Part shown: one piece after another, positions 44,214 to 52,227 of the stretch
Layout of the letters: every line of letters starts with the position of its first letter
Numbering within the stretch: position 1 is the stretch's first letter
Assembly: GCA_963776735.1 (NCBI GenBank)
Contig: CAVZNV010000018.1
Span: 310,001-374,000, forward strand
Direction of reading: 5' to 3'
Origin: PALSA-612 sp963776735
GTDB taxonomy: Bacteria > Actinomycetota > Thermoleophilia > Gaiellales > Gaiellaceae
Length of the DNA stretch: 64,000 nt
Program-made: the position numbers and the translations under genes
Notes under the pieces: generated by a model
Database searches by the model: none
What the model saw: only the letters and a program-made list of their open reading frames with translations
What the model was told of the DNA's origin: nothing

Positions 44214-44717
44214 GTGAACGAGGACGACCGGGCCGCCGTCGAGCGACAGATCGGCCGCCCGCCTCGCGCGTTCCGTCGCGTCGTCGTCCGTTGCCCGTTC
44301 GGGCTGCCGGCGGTCACCGAGCAGTCGCCGTACGACATCGCCGGCGAGCCGTTTCCGACGACGTACTACCTCACCTGCCGGCACCTCGTCGCCGCGGTGG
44401 CCCGGCTCGAGGCGGCCGGCGGCGTGGAGCGCTTCGCCGCGTGGGCGCAGGGCGACCCCGCGTTGCGACAGAGCCTGGAGGAGGCGACGGTGCGGCAGCG
44501 CGAGATCCGGCGGGACCTGGCCGGCGGCGCGGCGGGCAAGGACGAAGGCGCCTCGCTCGGGCTCGGCATCGGCGGCGCGGCGAAGCCGGAACGCCTCAAG
44601 TGCCTGCACGCGCACACGGCCTTCGCGCTCGCACAGCCCGGCTACCTCCTCGGCGAGCGGATCCTGGCCGAGGTCGAGCCGCTCTGGCCGGAACGCTGCT
44701 GCTCACTTCCCGGCTAG
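44214..44717 (+). CDS. DUF501-family protein
   Basis: A 167-residue cytosolic protein from GTG 44214. It shows the DUF501 pattern: IGRPPRAFRRVVVRCPFGLPAVTEQSP, FPTTYYLTCRHLVAAVARLE, and KCLHAHTAFALAQPGYLLGERI with conserved Cys and His residues that could bind a metal. It normally lies next to the FtsB-like gene and an exopolyphosphatase-like gene; the latter is absent here. The biochemical function is unknown. Confidence 0.88.
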   Translation: MNEDDRAAVERQIGRPPRAFRRVVVRCPFGLPAVTEQSPYDIAGEPFPTTYYLTCRHLVAAVARLEAAGGVERFAAWAQGDPALRQSLEEATVRQREIRRDLAGGAAGKDEGASLGLGIGGAAKPERLKCLHAHTAFALAQPGYLLGERILAEVEPLWPERCCSLPG

Positions 44718-44720
44718 CAT
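44715..44720 (+). promoter_or_regulatory. -10 box TAGCAT for a leaderless hypothetical gene
   Basis: TAGCAT ends 7 bases before GTG 44728 and overlaps the DUF501 stop codon; there is no Shine-Dalgarno. Confidence 0.45.
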
Positions 44721-44727
44721 CGCCCGC

Positions 44728-45045
44728 GTGGAAGGGTCGGTCGAGCTCGCACGCCAGCACTGGGAGGACGGCTACCGGCGCCTCGAGCGGACGAAGGAGC
44801 CCGAGCCCACGCTGTACGCGCGCCTGCTCGAGCAGGTCGAGATCGTGACCGCCGAGTTGCGGCGGCGCATCGCTAAGTCGTTCACGCTCGCCGAGCTCGC
44901 GGACGCGTACGGGCGCGCCGACCGCTGGGCGTACGAGGCTGTCTCGGACCAACGGACCGGGGGAGACTGGCTGTCGTCTGCGAGCACGGCTGCCGACGCG
45001 GCGTTCCACCTCTACGCGCGCGGCGCGCAGGACTACCGGCCGTGA
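44728..45045 (+). CDS. Conserved-looking hypothetical protein (105 residues)
   Basis: An acidic-basic helical protein that I do not recognise. It begins MEGSVELARQHWEDGYRRLE, has a helix LYARLLEQVEIVTAELRRRIAKSFTLAELADAYGRADRWAYEAVS and no membrane segment. GTG 44728 is preceded by a well-placed -10 box and overlaps nothing upstream except its promoter. The next gene overlaps its stop (ATGA-like coupling), so the two are probably expressed together. Confidence 0.65.
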   Translation: MEGSVELARQHWEDGYRRLERTKEPEPTLYARLLEQVEIVTAELRRRIAKSFTLAELADAYGRADRWAYEAVSDQRTGGDWLSSASTAADAAFHLYARGAQDYRP

Positions 45046-45275
45046 CCCTCGGCGCCGAGGCGCGCCAGGCGCGGCGCCGCCGTCGCCGGCAATTCCCGTG
45101 GGGGCCGGTGATCGCCGTGATCGTCCTCGTCTGCGTGTTCGCCGCCGGCATCGCGCTCGGCGAGGCCCTGCACGACAACCCCAAGCCGGGCGGCACGACG
45201 ACCACGTCGCAGACGCTCAAGCCGCTCCCGCTCGTCCCGCAGACGGTGACGGTAACCGTTCACTCCTCGGGCTGA
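45042..45275 (+). CDS. Single-pass membrane protein (77 residues)
   Basis: GTG 45042 overlaps the stop of the previous gene. A very basic head (RQARRRRRRQFPWG) is followed by one membrane segment (PVIAVIVLVCVFAAGIALG) and a Thr/Pro-rich external tail. The topology is clear but no family is recognised. Its stop overlaps the start of a PAP2 phosphatase by one base. Confidence 0.6.
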   Translation: MTLGAEARQARRRRRRQFPWGPVIAVIVLVCVFAAGIALGEALHDNPKPGGTTTTSQTLKPLPLVPQTVTVTVHSSG

Positions 45276-45811
45276 TGATCGGGCTGGACCACCGAGTCCA
45301 GCGCTGGGTCGTCGAGCACCGCGTCTCCTGGCTCGACCAGGTCTTCGTCTGGCTGTCGAAGCTGGGCGTCTTCGGCTGGGTGTTCCTCGTCGTCGCGGCC
45401 GTTGCGGCGCTCGTGCTACGCCGGCCGCAGGTGTTCGTCCTCACGCTCGCGGCCGCCGTGGTCGGCGACCTCGTCGCCCGCGGCCTGCAGGCGGTGATCG
45501 ACCGCCACCGGCCGCCGGTGCTTCCGGGCGAGCCGCACCGGCTCGTGGCGTTGCCGGGCTCCGCCTCGTTTCCGTCCGGGCACGCAACGGTCGCGTTCGC
45601 CTGCGGCGTCACGCTGGCACTGGCGGTGCCCCGGCTGGCGGTGCCGATGCTGGTTCTCGCCGCCGCGATCGCCTACTCCCGCGTCTACCTCGGCGTCCAC
45701 TACCCGCTCGACGTGATTACCGGCGCACTGCTCGGGACGCTGATCGCTATAGCTCTTCGGCAGCTTGCAGCAGCCCTGACGCGACCACGGCGATCGCAGA
45801 CGCCAGGCTGA
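45275..45811 (+). CDS. PAP2-family membrane phosphatase
   Basis: A 178-residue polytopic lipid phosphatase of the small bacterial type (undecaprenyl-pyrophosphate or phosphatidate phosphatases). Motif 1 is VIDRHRPP, motif 2 SASFPSGHATVAFA and motif 3 SRVYLGVHYPLDVITG, so the catalytic His, Arg and Asp are all present. ATG 45275 shares a base with the upstream TGA. The last 65 bases overlap a convergent membrane protein gene. Confidence 0.88.
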   Translation: MIGLDHRVQRWVVEHRVSWLDQVFVWLSKLGVFGWVFLVVAAVAALVLRRPQVFVLTLAAAVVGDLVARGLQAVIDRHRPPVLPGEPHRLVALPGSASFPSGHATVAFACGVTLALAVPRLAVPMLVLAAAIAYSRVYLGVHYPLDVITGALLGTLIAIALRQLAAALTRPRRSQTPG

Positions 45812-46226
45812 TCCAGAGCCCGATGCTGCGCCCGGCGGTTCCGACGACCGAATCCGGGATCGAGAACAGCCGGATCAGGACGAACACGGTCGCCAGCGCC
45901 CCGAGCGCGACGACGATCAGCGGCTCTGGTGCGGCCGCGGGGAAGTCGAGCCCGAATCGCCGCAGAGCCGCCAGGCAGACGACGGCGGCGCCGACCAGGA
46001 GCACGAGCTTGCCGATCGTGCCGCTGTTCCACCCGGTCACCGACAGCGTCGGGCCTTCCACCGAGTGACCCGAGTACCAGCTCGTGAACGCCGAGACGGA
46101 CAGGACCAGGCCGCTGACCCAGACGGTGGTGTCCGCCGCGGCGAGCAGCGCCGGCCGCGCCTCGAGCCGCACGTCGCGGATGCGTCGGGGCGGCGGGCGC
46201 CTGCCCTGCTCGCTCGGCGCGGCCAC
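45747..46226 (-). CDS. Four-helix membrane protein of unknown function
   Basis: A 159-residue protein starting MAAPSEQGRRPPPRR, with four hydrophobic segments (VWVSGLVLSVSAFTSW, LVLLVGAAVVCLAAL, LIVVALGALATVFVLI, GLWISLASAIAVVASGLL). An external loop WYSGHSVEGPTLSVTGWNSG follows the first segment. Such proteins are common in actinobacteria without known function. Its C-terminal coding part overlaps the convergent PAP2 gene. A small membrane protein gene lies immediately upstream on the same strand. Confidence 0.65.
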   Translation of the reverse strand: MAAPSEQGRRPPPRRIRDVRLEARPALLAAADTTVWVSGLVLSVSAFTSWYSGHSVEGPTLSVTGWNSGTIGKLVLLVGAAVVCLAALRRFGLDFPAAAPEPLIVVALGALATVFVLIRLFSIPDSVVGTAGRSIGLWISLASAIAVVASGLLQAAEEL

Positions 46227-46229
46227 GGT

Positions 46230-46466
46230 TCAGATCCCGAAGCTGTTCTGCACCTGCTGCATGACCAGCACCACGATCACGAGCGCGAGCAGCAGCAGGC
46301 AGCCGAGCACGAACCAGAAGCGGACGCGCGCCCAGCGCTTCTCCCGCCTGCGCTCGATCCGTGCGTGACGCCGGGCACGGTGGTAGCGATATGCCCGGTC
46401 GACGGAGTGCGGATCGTGGAGCGGAGGCTCGTCGATCTGCGTGGGAATCGGTGCCGGCTCGCCCAC
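46230..46466 (-). CDS. Small single-pass membrane protein (78 residues)
   Basis: GTG 46466 is 7 bases after a TACAAT -10 box, indicating a leaderless mRNA. The protein has a polar, His/Arg-rich cytoplasmic part (DRAYRYHRARRHARIERRREKRW) and one C-terminal membrane segment (WFVLGCLLLLALVIVVLVM) ending in QNSFGI, so it looks tail-anchored. It ends 3 bases before the next minus-strand gene. No family is recognised. Confidence 0.55.
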   Translation of the reverse strand: MGEPAPIPTQIDEPPLHDPHSVDRAYRYHRARRHARIERRREKRWARVRFWFVLGCLLLLALVIVVLVMQQVQNSFGI

Positions 46467-46473
46467 GCGCGGA

Positions 46474-46479
46474 ATTGTA
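46474..46479 (-). promoter_or_regulatory. -10 box TACAAT for a minus-strand leaderless gene
   Basis: On the minus strand TACAAT ends 7 bases before GTG 46466, without a Shine-Dalgarno. Confidence 0.5.
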
Positions 46480-46559
46480 GTGCGAATCCCGCTGCAAAGT
46501 GGCGTGTTTGACTTGTCACGAGCCCGCCGCTTGGCGGCTTGCCTGCCCGGCGGCGCGGC

Positions 46560-46565
46560 TACACT
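46560..46565 (+). promoter_or_regulatory. -10 box TACACT for the L,D-transpeptidase gene
   Basis: TACACT ends 6 bases before GTG 46572 in a divergent intergenic region. Confidence 0.5.
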
Positions 46566-46571
46566 CCCGCC

Positions 46572-47657
46572 GTGAAGCGCGCCGCGCTCCTCGTGCTGCT
46601 GCTCGCTGTGGGCGTGTCGGGCGTCGCCGCGGCATACGCGCTCGCGGATTCGAATCCGCCGCCGGCGACCACGACGAGCACGGACTCGACGACGGACACC
46701 TCCTCGACGGACACCGTGCCGACGAGCACGCAGCCGGTCACGACCCCGAAACCGCCGGTGAAGAAGGCGCGTATCGCCTCCGAGGTGACGATCGACGGCA
46801 TCCACGTGGGCGGGCTCTCCTACGGGCCTGCGTACTCGGCCGTCTCCGTCGAGTTCCGCTCGCCGCTGACGCTGAAGGTCGGGACGCAGACGGTCGCCGC
46901 GTCGCCCTGGGCGCTGGGCGCCAAGCCGTTCATCGGCCCCGCCGTGAGGCGCGCGCTGAGCGCGAAGCCGGGGACCGCGGTGAAGATGATCGTCGACGTC
47001 CAGCGGGCGGCCGTCGAGAACTACGTCAGCAATCTCGCGACGCGCTTCGACCGCACGGTTTCGGACGCGAAGGTCGTGCTCAAGTCGCTGCGGCCGGCCG
47101 TGATCCCGGAGGTCCAGGGGAGCGCGATCCAGCAGGCGGCCGCGGTCAAGGCCGTGGTGCTCGCGCTGCAGCGGAACCAGCGGTCGGCGGTCGACGTGCC
47201 CGCGACGACCACGGCGCCGCAGGTCACCGCCTCGACGTTCAGTTCGATCATCGTCGTCCGCCGCGACTCGAAGTGGCTCTATCTCTACAAGCAGGTCGCC
47301 GCCGGCAAGCCGGTCGAGTTCGTGCGGCGGTTCATCGTCGCCACCGGCCAGGCGATCTACCCGACGCCGGTCGGCGACTTCAAGATCATCGTGATGGAGA
47401 AGAACCCGTGGTGGTACCCGCCGCCCGACGCGGCGTGGGCGACGGGCGAGAGCCCGATCCCGCCGGGCCCCGGAAACCCGCTCGGCACGCGCTGGATGGG
47501 CCTGTCGGCACCCGGCGTCGGCATCCACGGCACGCCTGACCCGGCCTCGCTCGGCTACTCGGCCTCACACGGCTGTATCCGCATGTTCATCCCGTCTGCG
47601 GAGTGGCTGTTCGACCACGTGACGGTCGGGACGCCGGTGTTCATCGTCCCGGACTGA
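46572..47657 (+). CDS. Exported L,D-transpeptidase (YkuD) with N-terminal peptidoglycan-binding-like domain
   Basis: A 361-residue wall cross-linking enzyme. GTG 46572 opens a signal peptide (AALLVLLLAVGVSGVAAAYA), then a Thr/Ser linker, a domain like those preceding YkuD in VanW/PG_binding_4 proteins (VTIDGIHVGGLSYGPAYSAV), and the YkuD domain at about 230-361. The catalytic signature is complete: GIHGT followed by SHGCIRM with the nucleophile Cys. It forms 3-3 cross-links or attaches proteins. It overlaps the TlpA-like gene by one base. Confidence 0.92.
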   Translation: MKRAALLVLLLAVGVSGVAAAYALADSNPPPATTTSTDSTTDTSSTDTVPTSTQPVTTPKPPVKKARIASEVTIDGIHVGGLSYGPAYSAVSVEFRSPLTLKVGTQTVAASPWALGAKPFIGPAVRRALSAKPGTAVKMIVDVQRAAVENYVSNLATRFDRTVSDAKVVLKSLRPAVIPEVQGSAIQQAAAVKAVVLALQRNQRSAVDVPATTTAPQVTASTFSSIIVVRRDSKWLYLYKQVAAGKPVEFVRRFIVATGQAIYPTPVGDFKIIVMEKNPWWYPPPDAAWATGESPIPPGPGNPLGTRWMGLSAPGVGIHGTPDPASLGYSASHGCIRMFIPSAEWLFDHVTVGTPVFIVPD

Positions 47658-48184
47658 TGACGCGTCGCGTCAAGCTCACGGGCCAGCTGCTCGCTGTCGC
47701 GCTCGTGGGTGCGCTGCTGGCGCTCTTGATCTGGAAGGTCGCGCGGGGGAGCGGGAAGACCGCCGAGCCGAAGAACTTCACGTTGTCGCGGCTCGGCACG
47801 CCCGGGCAGAAGCTCGAGTTGTCGTCGTTACGAGGCAAGGTCGTCGTCCTGAACTTCTGGGCTTCGTGGTGCGTGCCGTGCAAGCAGGAGGCGAAGACGT
47901 TTCAGCAGATCTCGCGCCAGTACAAGTCGCGCGGCGTCGTGGTCCTCGGTGTCGACTCGAAGGACTTCAACGGCGACGCGCACGACTTCGTAAAGCGCTA
48001 CGGGCTCACGTACCCGATCGTCGTCGACCACGACGGCACGCTCTGGGCGCCGTACGGGGTCACGTTCCTGCCGTCGACGGCTGTCATCGACCGTCAGGGA
48101 AAGTACTCCGGGAAGCTGATCGTGGGTGGTCCTGTGCCGGTGAGCGTTCTGCGAAACCGGATCGCGCAGGCCCTGCGGGCGTGA
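47657..48184 (+). CDS. Membrane-anchored TlpA/ResA-like thiol-disulfide oxidoreductase
   Basis: A 175-residue thioredoxin-fold protein from ATG 47657. One N-terminal anchor (LLAVALVGALLALLIW) holds the domain outside the membrane, and the active site is WASWCVPC (Cys72, Cys75). The cis-Pro region FLPSTAVIDRQG is conserved. ResA-like proteins reduce apocytochrome c. The next two genes are CcmH-like and CcdA-like, so this is a small cytochrome-c maturation or extracytoplasmic redox set. Confidence 0.92.
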   Translation: MTRRVKLTGQLLAVALVGALLALLIWKVARGSGKTAEPKNFTLSRLGTPGQKLELSSLRGKVVVLNFWASWCVPCKQEAKTFQQISRQYKSRGVVVLGVDSKDFNGDAHDFVKRYGLTYPIVVDHDGTLWAPYGVTFLPSTAVIDRQGKYSGKLIVGGPVPVSVLRNRIAQALRA

Positions 48185-48637
48185 GAAGACTCGCCGTCGG
48201 GCTCGCTGCCGTCGCCCTGCTCGCGGTTCCGGCGCCGGCCTTCGCGAGCGAGCAACACCCGACGCTGGCCGAGCTCGAGCCTGAGCTGATGTGTCTTGTC
48301 TGCAACGAGCCGCTCGACCAGTCGAACTCGCCGTTCGCCGACCGCGAGCGCGCACTGATCCGCACGTACATCGGCCAGGGCCTGACGAAGAGCCAGATCA
48401 AGGACAGGCTCGTGGCCCAGTTCGGCATCCAGAATCCTCGCCGCGCCGCCCGACAGCGGCTTCAACATCCTCGCCTGGTGGCTGCCGATCGTCGGCATCC
48501 TCGCCGGTGCCGCGGCGATCGGCTACGGAGTCTGGCGCTGGAGTCGGGGGCGCGGAGGACCGCCGGGAGGGGCGCCTCCCGTCGACCCCGAGCTCGACCG
48601 CCGGCTCGACGAAGAGCTCGCCCGCTTCGACGGTTGA
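48181..48637 (+). pseudogene. CcmH/NrfF-like cytochrome c biogenesis protein, apparent frameshift
   Basis: GTG 48181 overlaps the TlpA stop (GTGA). Residues 1-20 are a signal peptide, then the CcmH hallmark ELMCLVCNEPLDQSNSPFADRERALIRTYIGQGLTKSQIKDRLVAQFG with the CxxC redox pair. After that the family sequence continues in another frame as ILAAPPDSGFNILAWWLPIVGILAGAAA, a membrane segment and RRLDEELARFDG, ending at 48637. One extra A in CAGAATCC near 48433 explains the break. Corrected, it is an approximately 151-residue protein. It may be a sequencing artefact because both halves are well preserved. Confidence 0.8.
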
Positions 48638-48652
48638 TGCTTCACTGACACC

Positions 48653-49363
48653 GTGGCCGAGCGGATCCCGATCGCCTTCCTCGCCGGTTTGATCTCCGTC
48701 CTGACGCCGTGCGTGCTGCCGCTCGTGCCCGGCTACCTGTCCGCCGTCTCAGCCGTCGAAGCGAACCGGTTCGGAGAACGAGGAGTGGCGCGAAGAATCG
48801 TGGTCGCAAGCATGCCCTTCATGGCCGGCTTCACGGTCGTCTTCGTCGCACTCGGCGCAGGCTCGGCTGCCTTGGCGAGCGTGCTCAACTCGAGCAGCCA
48901 GAACGCCATCGCGGGGTTCGTCCTCGTCGTCCTCGGGCTCGTATTCGTGGGTCTCATGCCCTGGCCGGAGCGGATCATGGGCGCCGGTCTCCTGGGGAAG
49001 GCGCGGCAACGCGAATCGAATGCGCTCCTCGGGGCGGCTTTCGCCATCTGCGCTGCGCCCTGCATCGGCCCGGTGCTCGCGTCGGTGCTCGTGCTCGCGA
49101 GCAGCTCGAGCACGGTGCTGCGCGGCTCGGTCCTGCTCTTCGCCTACTCGCTGGGCATCGGCGTCGCGTTCCTGCTGGCCGGGATCGCGTTCGCGCGCGC
49201 GATGGGAGCGTTCCGCTGGGTGCGCGACCACTACACGGTGATCCGCATGATCAGCGGCGTGACGCTGATCGCGCTCGGCCTCCTGCTCTTCTTCGGCAAG
49301 GACTGGTGGCTGCACGTGTGGCTGAACCGTGCGCTCGACGCGATCGGGCTCGGCACGGTCTAG
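48653..49363 (+). CDS. ccdA: CcdA/DsbD-type cytochrome c biogenesis membrane protein
   Basis: Transfers electrons from cytosolic thioredoxin across the membrane to exported thiol proteins. The 236-residue protein from GTG 48653 has six hydrophobic segments; the two redox cysteines sit in the pseudo-repeats VLTPCVLPLVPGYL (first helix) and CAAPCIGPVLASV (fourth helix). Its position after TlpA-like and CcmH-like genes fits a system II-like reduction pathway. No ResB/ResC homologue is present in the window. Confidence 0.92.
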   Translation: MAERIPIAFLAGLISVLTPCVLPLVPGYLSAVSAVEANRFGERGVARRIVVASMPFMAGFTVVFVALGAGSAALASVLNSSSQNAIAGFVLVVLGLVFVGLMPWPERIMGAGLLGKARQRESNALLGAAFAICAAPCIGPVLASVLVLASSSSTVLRGSVLLFAYSLGIGVAFLLAGIAFARAMGAFRWVRDHYTVIRMISGVTLIALGLLLFFGKDWWLHVWLNRALDAIGLGTV

Positions 49364-49713
49364 ATCTCGAGCGGCGGCAGGGCGAGCGAGCCAGCGTCGA
49401 CGAGCTCGACAGCGCGATCCAGCTGGGACAGCACGTCCGCGATGTCGACGCCGCGGTGGGCCGGCGCGTCGCGGTGGGCCGGCGCGTATGCGGCGAGCCG
49501 CCGCCGCGCCTTGGCCAGCTGGCTTGCGCAGGCCGTCGGCCGGTCGCGCCCGGCCTGATACCAGGCGACGGTGAGGTGCACCAGTCCCTGGAAGAAGTCG
49601 CGCTCCTCCGCCGATGCCGCGCGCCACGCGATCTCGAGCTCCTCGTGCGCCTCGAAGAAGGCGCCGCAGCGCATGAGTTCGAGCCCGCGGTGTAGCTCCT
49701 CGTCACCGGTCAC
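49360..49713 (-). CDS. DUF309-family protein
   Basis: A 117-residue helical protein from GTG 49713. It carries the DUF309 signature: LHRGLELMRCGAFFEAHEELEIAWRAA followed by RDFFQGLVHLTVAWYQAGRDRP. The family is small, all-helical and without known activity, though the conserved Glu-His could bind metal. It is convergent with the CcdA gene, overlapping it by four bases. Confidence 0.85.
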   Translation of the reverse strand: MTGDEELHRGLELMRCGAFFEAHEELEIAWRAASAEERDFFQGLVHLTVAWYQAGRDRPTACASQLAKARRRLAAYAPAHRDAPAHRGVDIADVLSQLDRAVELVDAGSLALPPLEI

Positions 49714-49740
49714 ACACCGGATTGTCCCCGGAAACCGTGC

Positions 49741-49746
49741 TAGATT
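49741..49746 (+). promoter_or_regulatory. -10 box TAGATT for a leaderless gene
   Basis: TAGATT ends 6 bases before GTG 49753; no Shine-Dalgarno is visible. Confidence 0.5.
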
Positions 49747-49752
49747 CCGCGC

Positions 49753-50070
49753 GTGGCGACGATCCTGCTGGCGGGGGTCGACCTCTTCTTCCGTGGCAAG
49801 CTCGAGGCGCTCTTGCCCGGGCACCACTTTGTCACCACCGACACCGCCGACGAGCCGGAGCTGGTGATCGCGGACGTGTCCAGAATCGACCCCGACGAGG
49901 TCGCCGACGCCTACCCGGACATCCCGATCGTCGGCTTCACGAACCACACGGATACGGGCGGATTGCGGGCCGCGCACGCCGCCGGTTTCGACCAGGTCGT
50001 TGCCAGGTCTGCGCTCGTGGAACGGGCGCCGGTACTCGTCGAGGAGCTTCTGGCCTCGTCGGTAGAGTAG
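49753..50070 (+). CDS. Receiver-like (CheY-fold) protein, degenerate
   Basis: A 105-residue single-domain protein. MATILLAGVDLFFRGKLEALL and ELVIADVSR match beta1 and beta3 of a response-regulator receiver, and IPIVGFTNHTD plus HAAGFDQVVARSAL match beta4 and the late loop. The beta1 acidic pair is missing (AGVD) and a Lys in the last loop is not evident, so phosphorylation is doubtful; the Asp of IADVS could be the phospho-acceptor position. It overlaps the ferredoxin promoter downstream. Confidence 0.6.
   Translation: MATILLAGVDLFFRGKLEALLPGHHFVTTDTADEPELVIADVSRIDPDEVADAYPDIPIVGFTNHTDTGGLRAAHAAGFDQVVARSALVERAPVLVEELLASSVE
50063..50068 (+). promoter_or_regulatory. -10 box TAGAGT for the ferredoxin gene
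   Basis: TAGAGT ends 7 bases before GTG 50076 and overlaps the stop of the receiver-like gene. Confidence 0.5.
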
Positions 50071-50075
50071 GCGCC

Positions 50076-50378
50076 GTGACCTACATCATCGCGGAGCCCT
50101 GCATCGACATCAAAGACCGGTCCTGCGTCGACGTCTGCCCGGTCGACTGCATCCACGAGTTCGAGCGCCTGCTCGTCATCGACCCCGAGGAGTGCATCGA
50201 CTGCGGCGCCTGCGAGCCGGAGTGTCCCGTCGAGGCGATCTTCCCGGAGGACGCGCTGCCCGAGAAATGGGAGCCGTTCGTGAAGATCAACTACGCCTAT
50301 CCCGACGCCGACGCCATCAACCGGCTGACGAACGAGTACGCGACCGAGCACAACGTCCAGAACGAGCCGATCGCGTAG
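50076..50378 (+). CDS. fdxA: 7Fe ferredoxin (FdxA type)
   Basis: A 100-residue electron carrier from GTG 50076. The N-terminal motif DRSCVDVCPVDCIH holds the 3Fe-4S pattern seen in actinobacterial FdxA, and CIDCGACEPECPVEAI binds the 4Fe-4S cluster. The C-terminal extension DALPEKWEPFVKINYAY is typical of this type. Placement of a TAGAGT box 7 bases upstream suggests a leaderless mRNA. Confidence 0.93.
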   Translation: MTYIIAEPCIDIKDRSCVDVCPVDCIHEFERLLVIDPEECIDCGACEPECPVEAIFPEDALPEKWEPFVKINYAYPDADAINRLTNEYATEHNVQNEPIA

Positions 50379-50412
50379 TTTCGCGACGGCGCTGCAGGGT
50401 ACAAAACCGCGT

Positions 50413-51114
50413 ATGGCGGTCAGCCCGATGCGTCTGGATCACGTCGCCCTCTGGGTCGCCGACCGTGACTCGATCGCCGAGTTCGCGACTGCGCATCTCG
50501 GCATGCACGAGATCGATCGGACCGAGAAGTTCACGCTGATCGGCTCGGACGCGCGCCGAGGCAAGCTGACCCTGTTCGCCGCTGAAGGGCCGCGTGACCC
50601 TGGGCCGCTGCGGCACGTCGCCTTCCGCGTGTCGAGCTTCGGGGCCGCGCTGAGCAGGCTGCCGACCGGCATCGAGCTGGAGCCGTCGGCAGGCCGCGTC
50701 GTCTTCGACGTCGCCGAACAACTGCAGGTCGGCCTCGTCGAAGCAACGACGCCGGTCGAGTACGACCTGGATCACGTGACGCTCGCGGTCCCCGATCCCG
50801 AGGCGTCGGCCGCAGCGTGGCAGCTGCTCGGCTTCCATCCTGCACGGCCACTCCACGGCGTCGTGCGCGTCGGCGTCGCGGGCGCATACGTCGAGCTCGT
50901 CGAAGGCGACGCCACGCAGCCCGAGCGACCCCTGCTCAACCACCTCGCGGTGCTCGTCGACTCGGCTGAGGATCTGCGCGAGCAGGCCGTCGCGGCTGGC
51001 GCCGAGGTCGACGACGTGGTGGACGCCGAGAACACGTACGCCGTCTTCGTGACGGGCCCGGACGGCGTCAGGCTCGAGTACGTCGAGCACAAACCGAGCT
51101 TCTCGCTCGTCTGA
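50413..51114 (+). CDS. VOC/glyoxalase-fold protein with two domains
   Basis: A 233-residue protein with two tandem vicinal-oxygen-chelate modules. The first begins MRLDHVALWVADRDSIAEFATAHLGM and includes GPLRHVAFRV; the second begins YDLDHVTLAVPDPEASAAAWQLLGF and ends in TGPDGVRLEYVEH. His and Glu positions that bind metal in dioxygenases and glyoxalases are partly present (DHVA, HVAF, LEYVE). The substrate is unknown; the layout resembles extradiol dioxygenase-like proteins. A second ATG lies at 50428. Confidence 0.8.
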   Translation: MAVSPMRLDHVALWVADRDSIAEFATAHLGMHEIDRTEKFTLIGSDARRGKLTLFAAEGPRDPGPLRHVAFRVSSFGAALSRLPTGIELEPSAGRVVFDVAEQLQVGLVEATTPVEYDLDHVTLAVPDPEASAAAWQLLGFHPARPLHGVVRVGVAGAYVELVEGDATQPERPLLNHLAVLVDSAEDLREQAVAAGAEVDDVVDAENTYAVFVTGPDGVRLEYVEHKPSFSLV

Positions 51115-51118
51115 GCCC

Positions 51119-52219
51119 GTGACCGTCGTCGCCGGGGCCGGCATGGCGGGCCTCGTCGCGGCCGCGCGGCTTCGCGAGCTCGGCCGGCCGGTGCGCATCC
51201 TGGAGAAAGGCGACAGGCCGGGCGGATCGATGCTCTGGTCGAGCGGCGTAATCTGGCGGCACCGCACCCTGGAGGCGTTCCGGCAGGAGTGTCCCGGCGG
51301 CGATCCCGCGCTCCAGCGCCTGATCGTCGAGCGGCTGGACGACGCGCTCGACTGGCTCGAGCGGATCGCCGTTCCCGCGGTCGAACGTGAGACGGACAAC
51401 CCGCGCACGATCGGGCGCCGCTTCGACCCGCGTGCGCTGACGGCGGCGCTGGCCGGCGAAGTCGAGATCGCCGCGCCGCTCGAGGCGCTTCCGGACGATG
51501 ATTCGGTCATCCTCGCCACCGGAGGGTTCGCCGCGTCGCTGGCCCGCGAGCGCGGACTCGCGTTGCGCGCGTGTCCGTGGAACGAGGGAGACGGCATCCG
51601 GCTCGCGACGGCGTCGGGCGCGGCGACTGCAGGGGATCTCGGCGAGTTCTACGGGCGCGCGCTTCCGGCACCGCCGGCTCGCGTGGAACCGGGCGACTTC
51701 GTGCCCGCGGCTCAGCTCTACGGCCGCTTCGCCCAAGTGGTCGACGACGCGGGGCAACCGGTGTTCGCGGGCGAGCCGTCATGGTCGGAGAGCGACCTCG
51801 TCCAGGCGGTCGCACGGTGCCGCGACGGGATCGCGTGGTACGTGGTGGACGCGGTGGCGTGTGAGGAGCGCGTCCGGGACAGGAGCGTGGCGGAGATGGT
51901 CGGCATCGCCGAGGAGCTCGGCGGCATCGTGCGCCGGGCAGATTCGATCGACCGTCTGGGGTTCGGGCCTCTCGTCTCAGAGCATCTGGTCGAGCCGCCG
52001 TTCGCCGCCGTTCGCGTCGTCGCGGCGGTCACGCACACGCTGGGCGGACTCAGCGTGGACGACGCGGCGCGCGTGTTGCGCGCAGATGGAACCCCTCTCG
52101 ACGGCGTCTTCGCGGCAGGCGTCGATGCCGGCCGCATCGCGACCGGCGGCTACGCGAGCGGCCTGGCGACGGCGCTGGTCCTTGGCCTCGCGGCAGCCGA
52201 ATCGGTCGCCAGGCTGTAG
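51119..52219 (+). CDS. FAD-dependent oxidoreductase (fumarate reductase/ketosteroid dehydrogenase-like)
   Basis: A 366-residue flavoprotein starting at GTG 51119. The N-terminal dinucleotide fold is VVAGAGMAGLVAAARLRELG with the acidic end ILEKGDRPGGSMLWSSG. A second FAD contact is VILATGGFAASL, and the C-terminal TLGGLSVDDAARVLRADGTPLDGVFAAGVDAG with GYASGLATALVLG is the typical end of the FAD_binding_2 family. It is shorter than most members because the capping domain is reduced. The substrate is unknown. It follows the VOC gene by 4 bases. Confidence 0.82.
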   Translation: MTVVAGAGMAGLVAAARLRELGRPVRILEKGDRPGGSMLWSSGVIWRHRTLEAFRQECPGGDPALQRLIVERLDDALDWLERIAVPAVERETDNPRTIGRRFDPRALTAALAGEVEIAAPLEALPDDDSVILATGGFAASLARERGLALRACPWNEGDGIRLATASGAATAGDLGEFYGRALPAPPARVEPGDFVPAAQLYGRFAQVVDDAGQPVFAGEPSWSESDLVQAVARCRDGIAWYVVDAVACEERVRDRSVAEMVGIAEELGGIVRRADSIDRLGFGPLVSEHLVEPPFAAVRVVAAVTHTLGGLSVDDAARVLRADGTPLDGVFAAGVDAGRIATGGYASGLATALVLGLAAAESVARL

Positions 52220-52227
52220 CTGTTCTC

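Noticed and set aside
46230..47528. A 432-residue minus-strand ORF covering the L,D-transpeptidase
   Set aside because: Only its last 78 codons, after a promoter-like TACAAT and GTG 46466, look like a protein; the rest is antisense to the transpeptidase.
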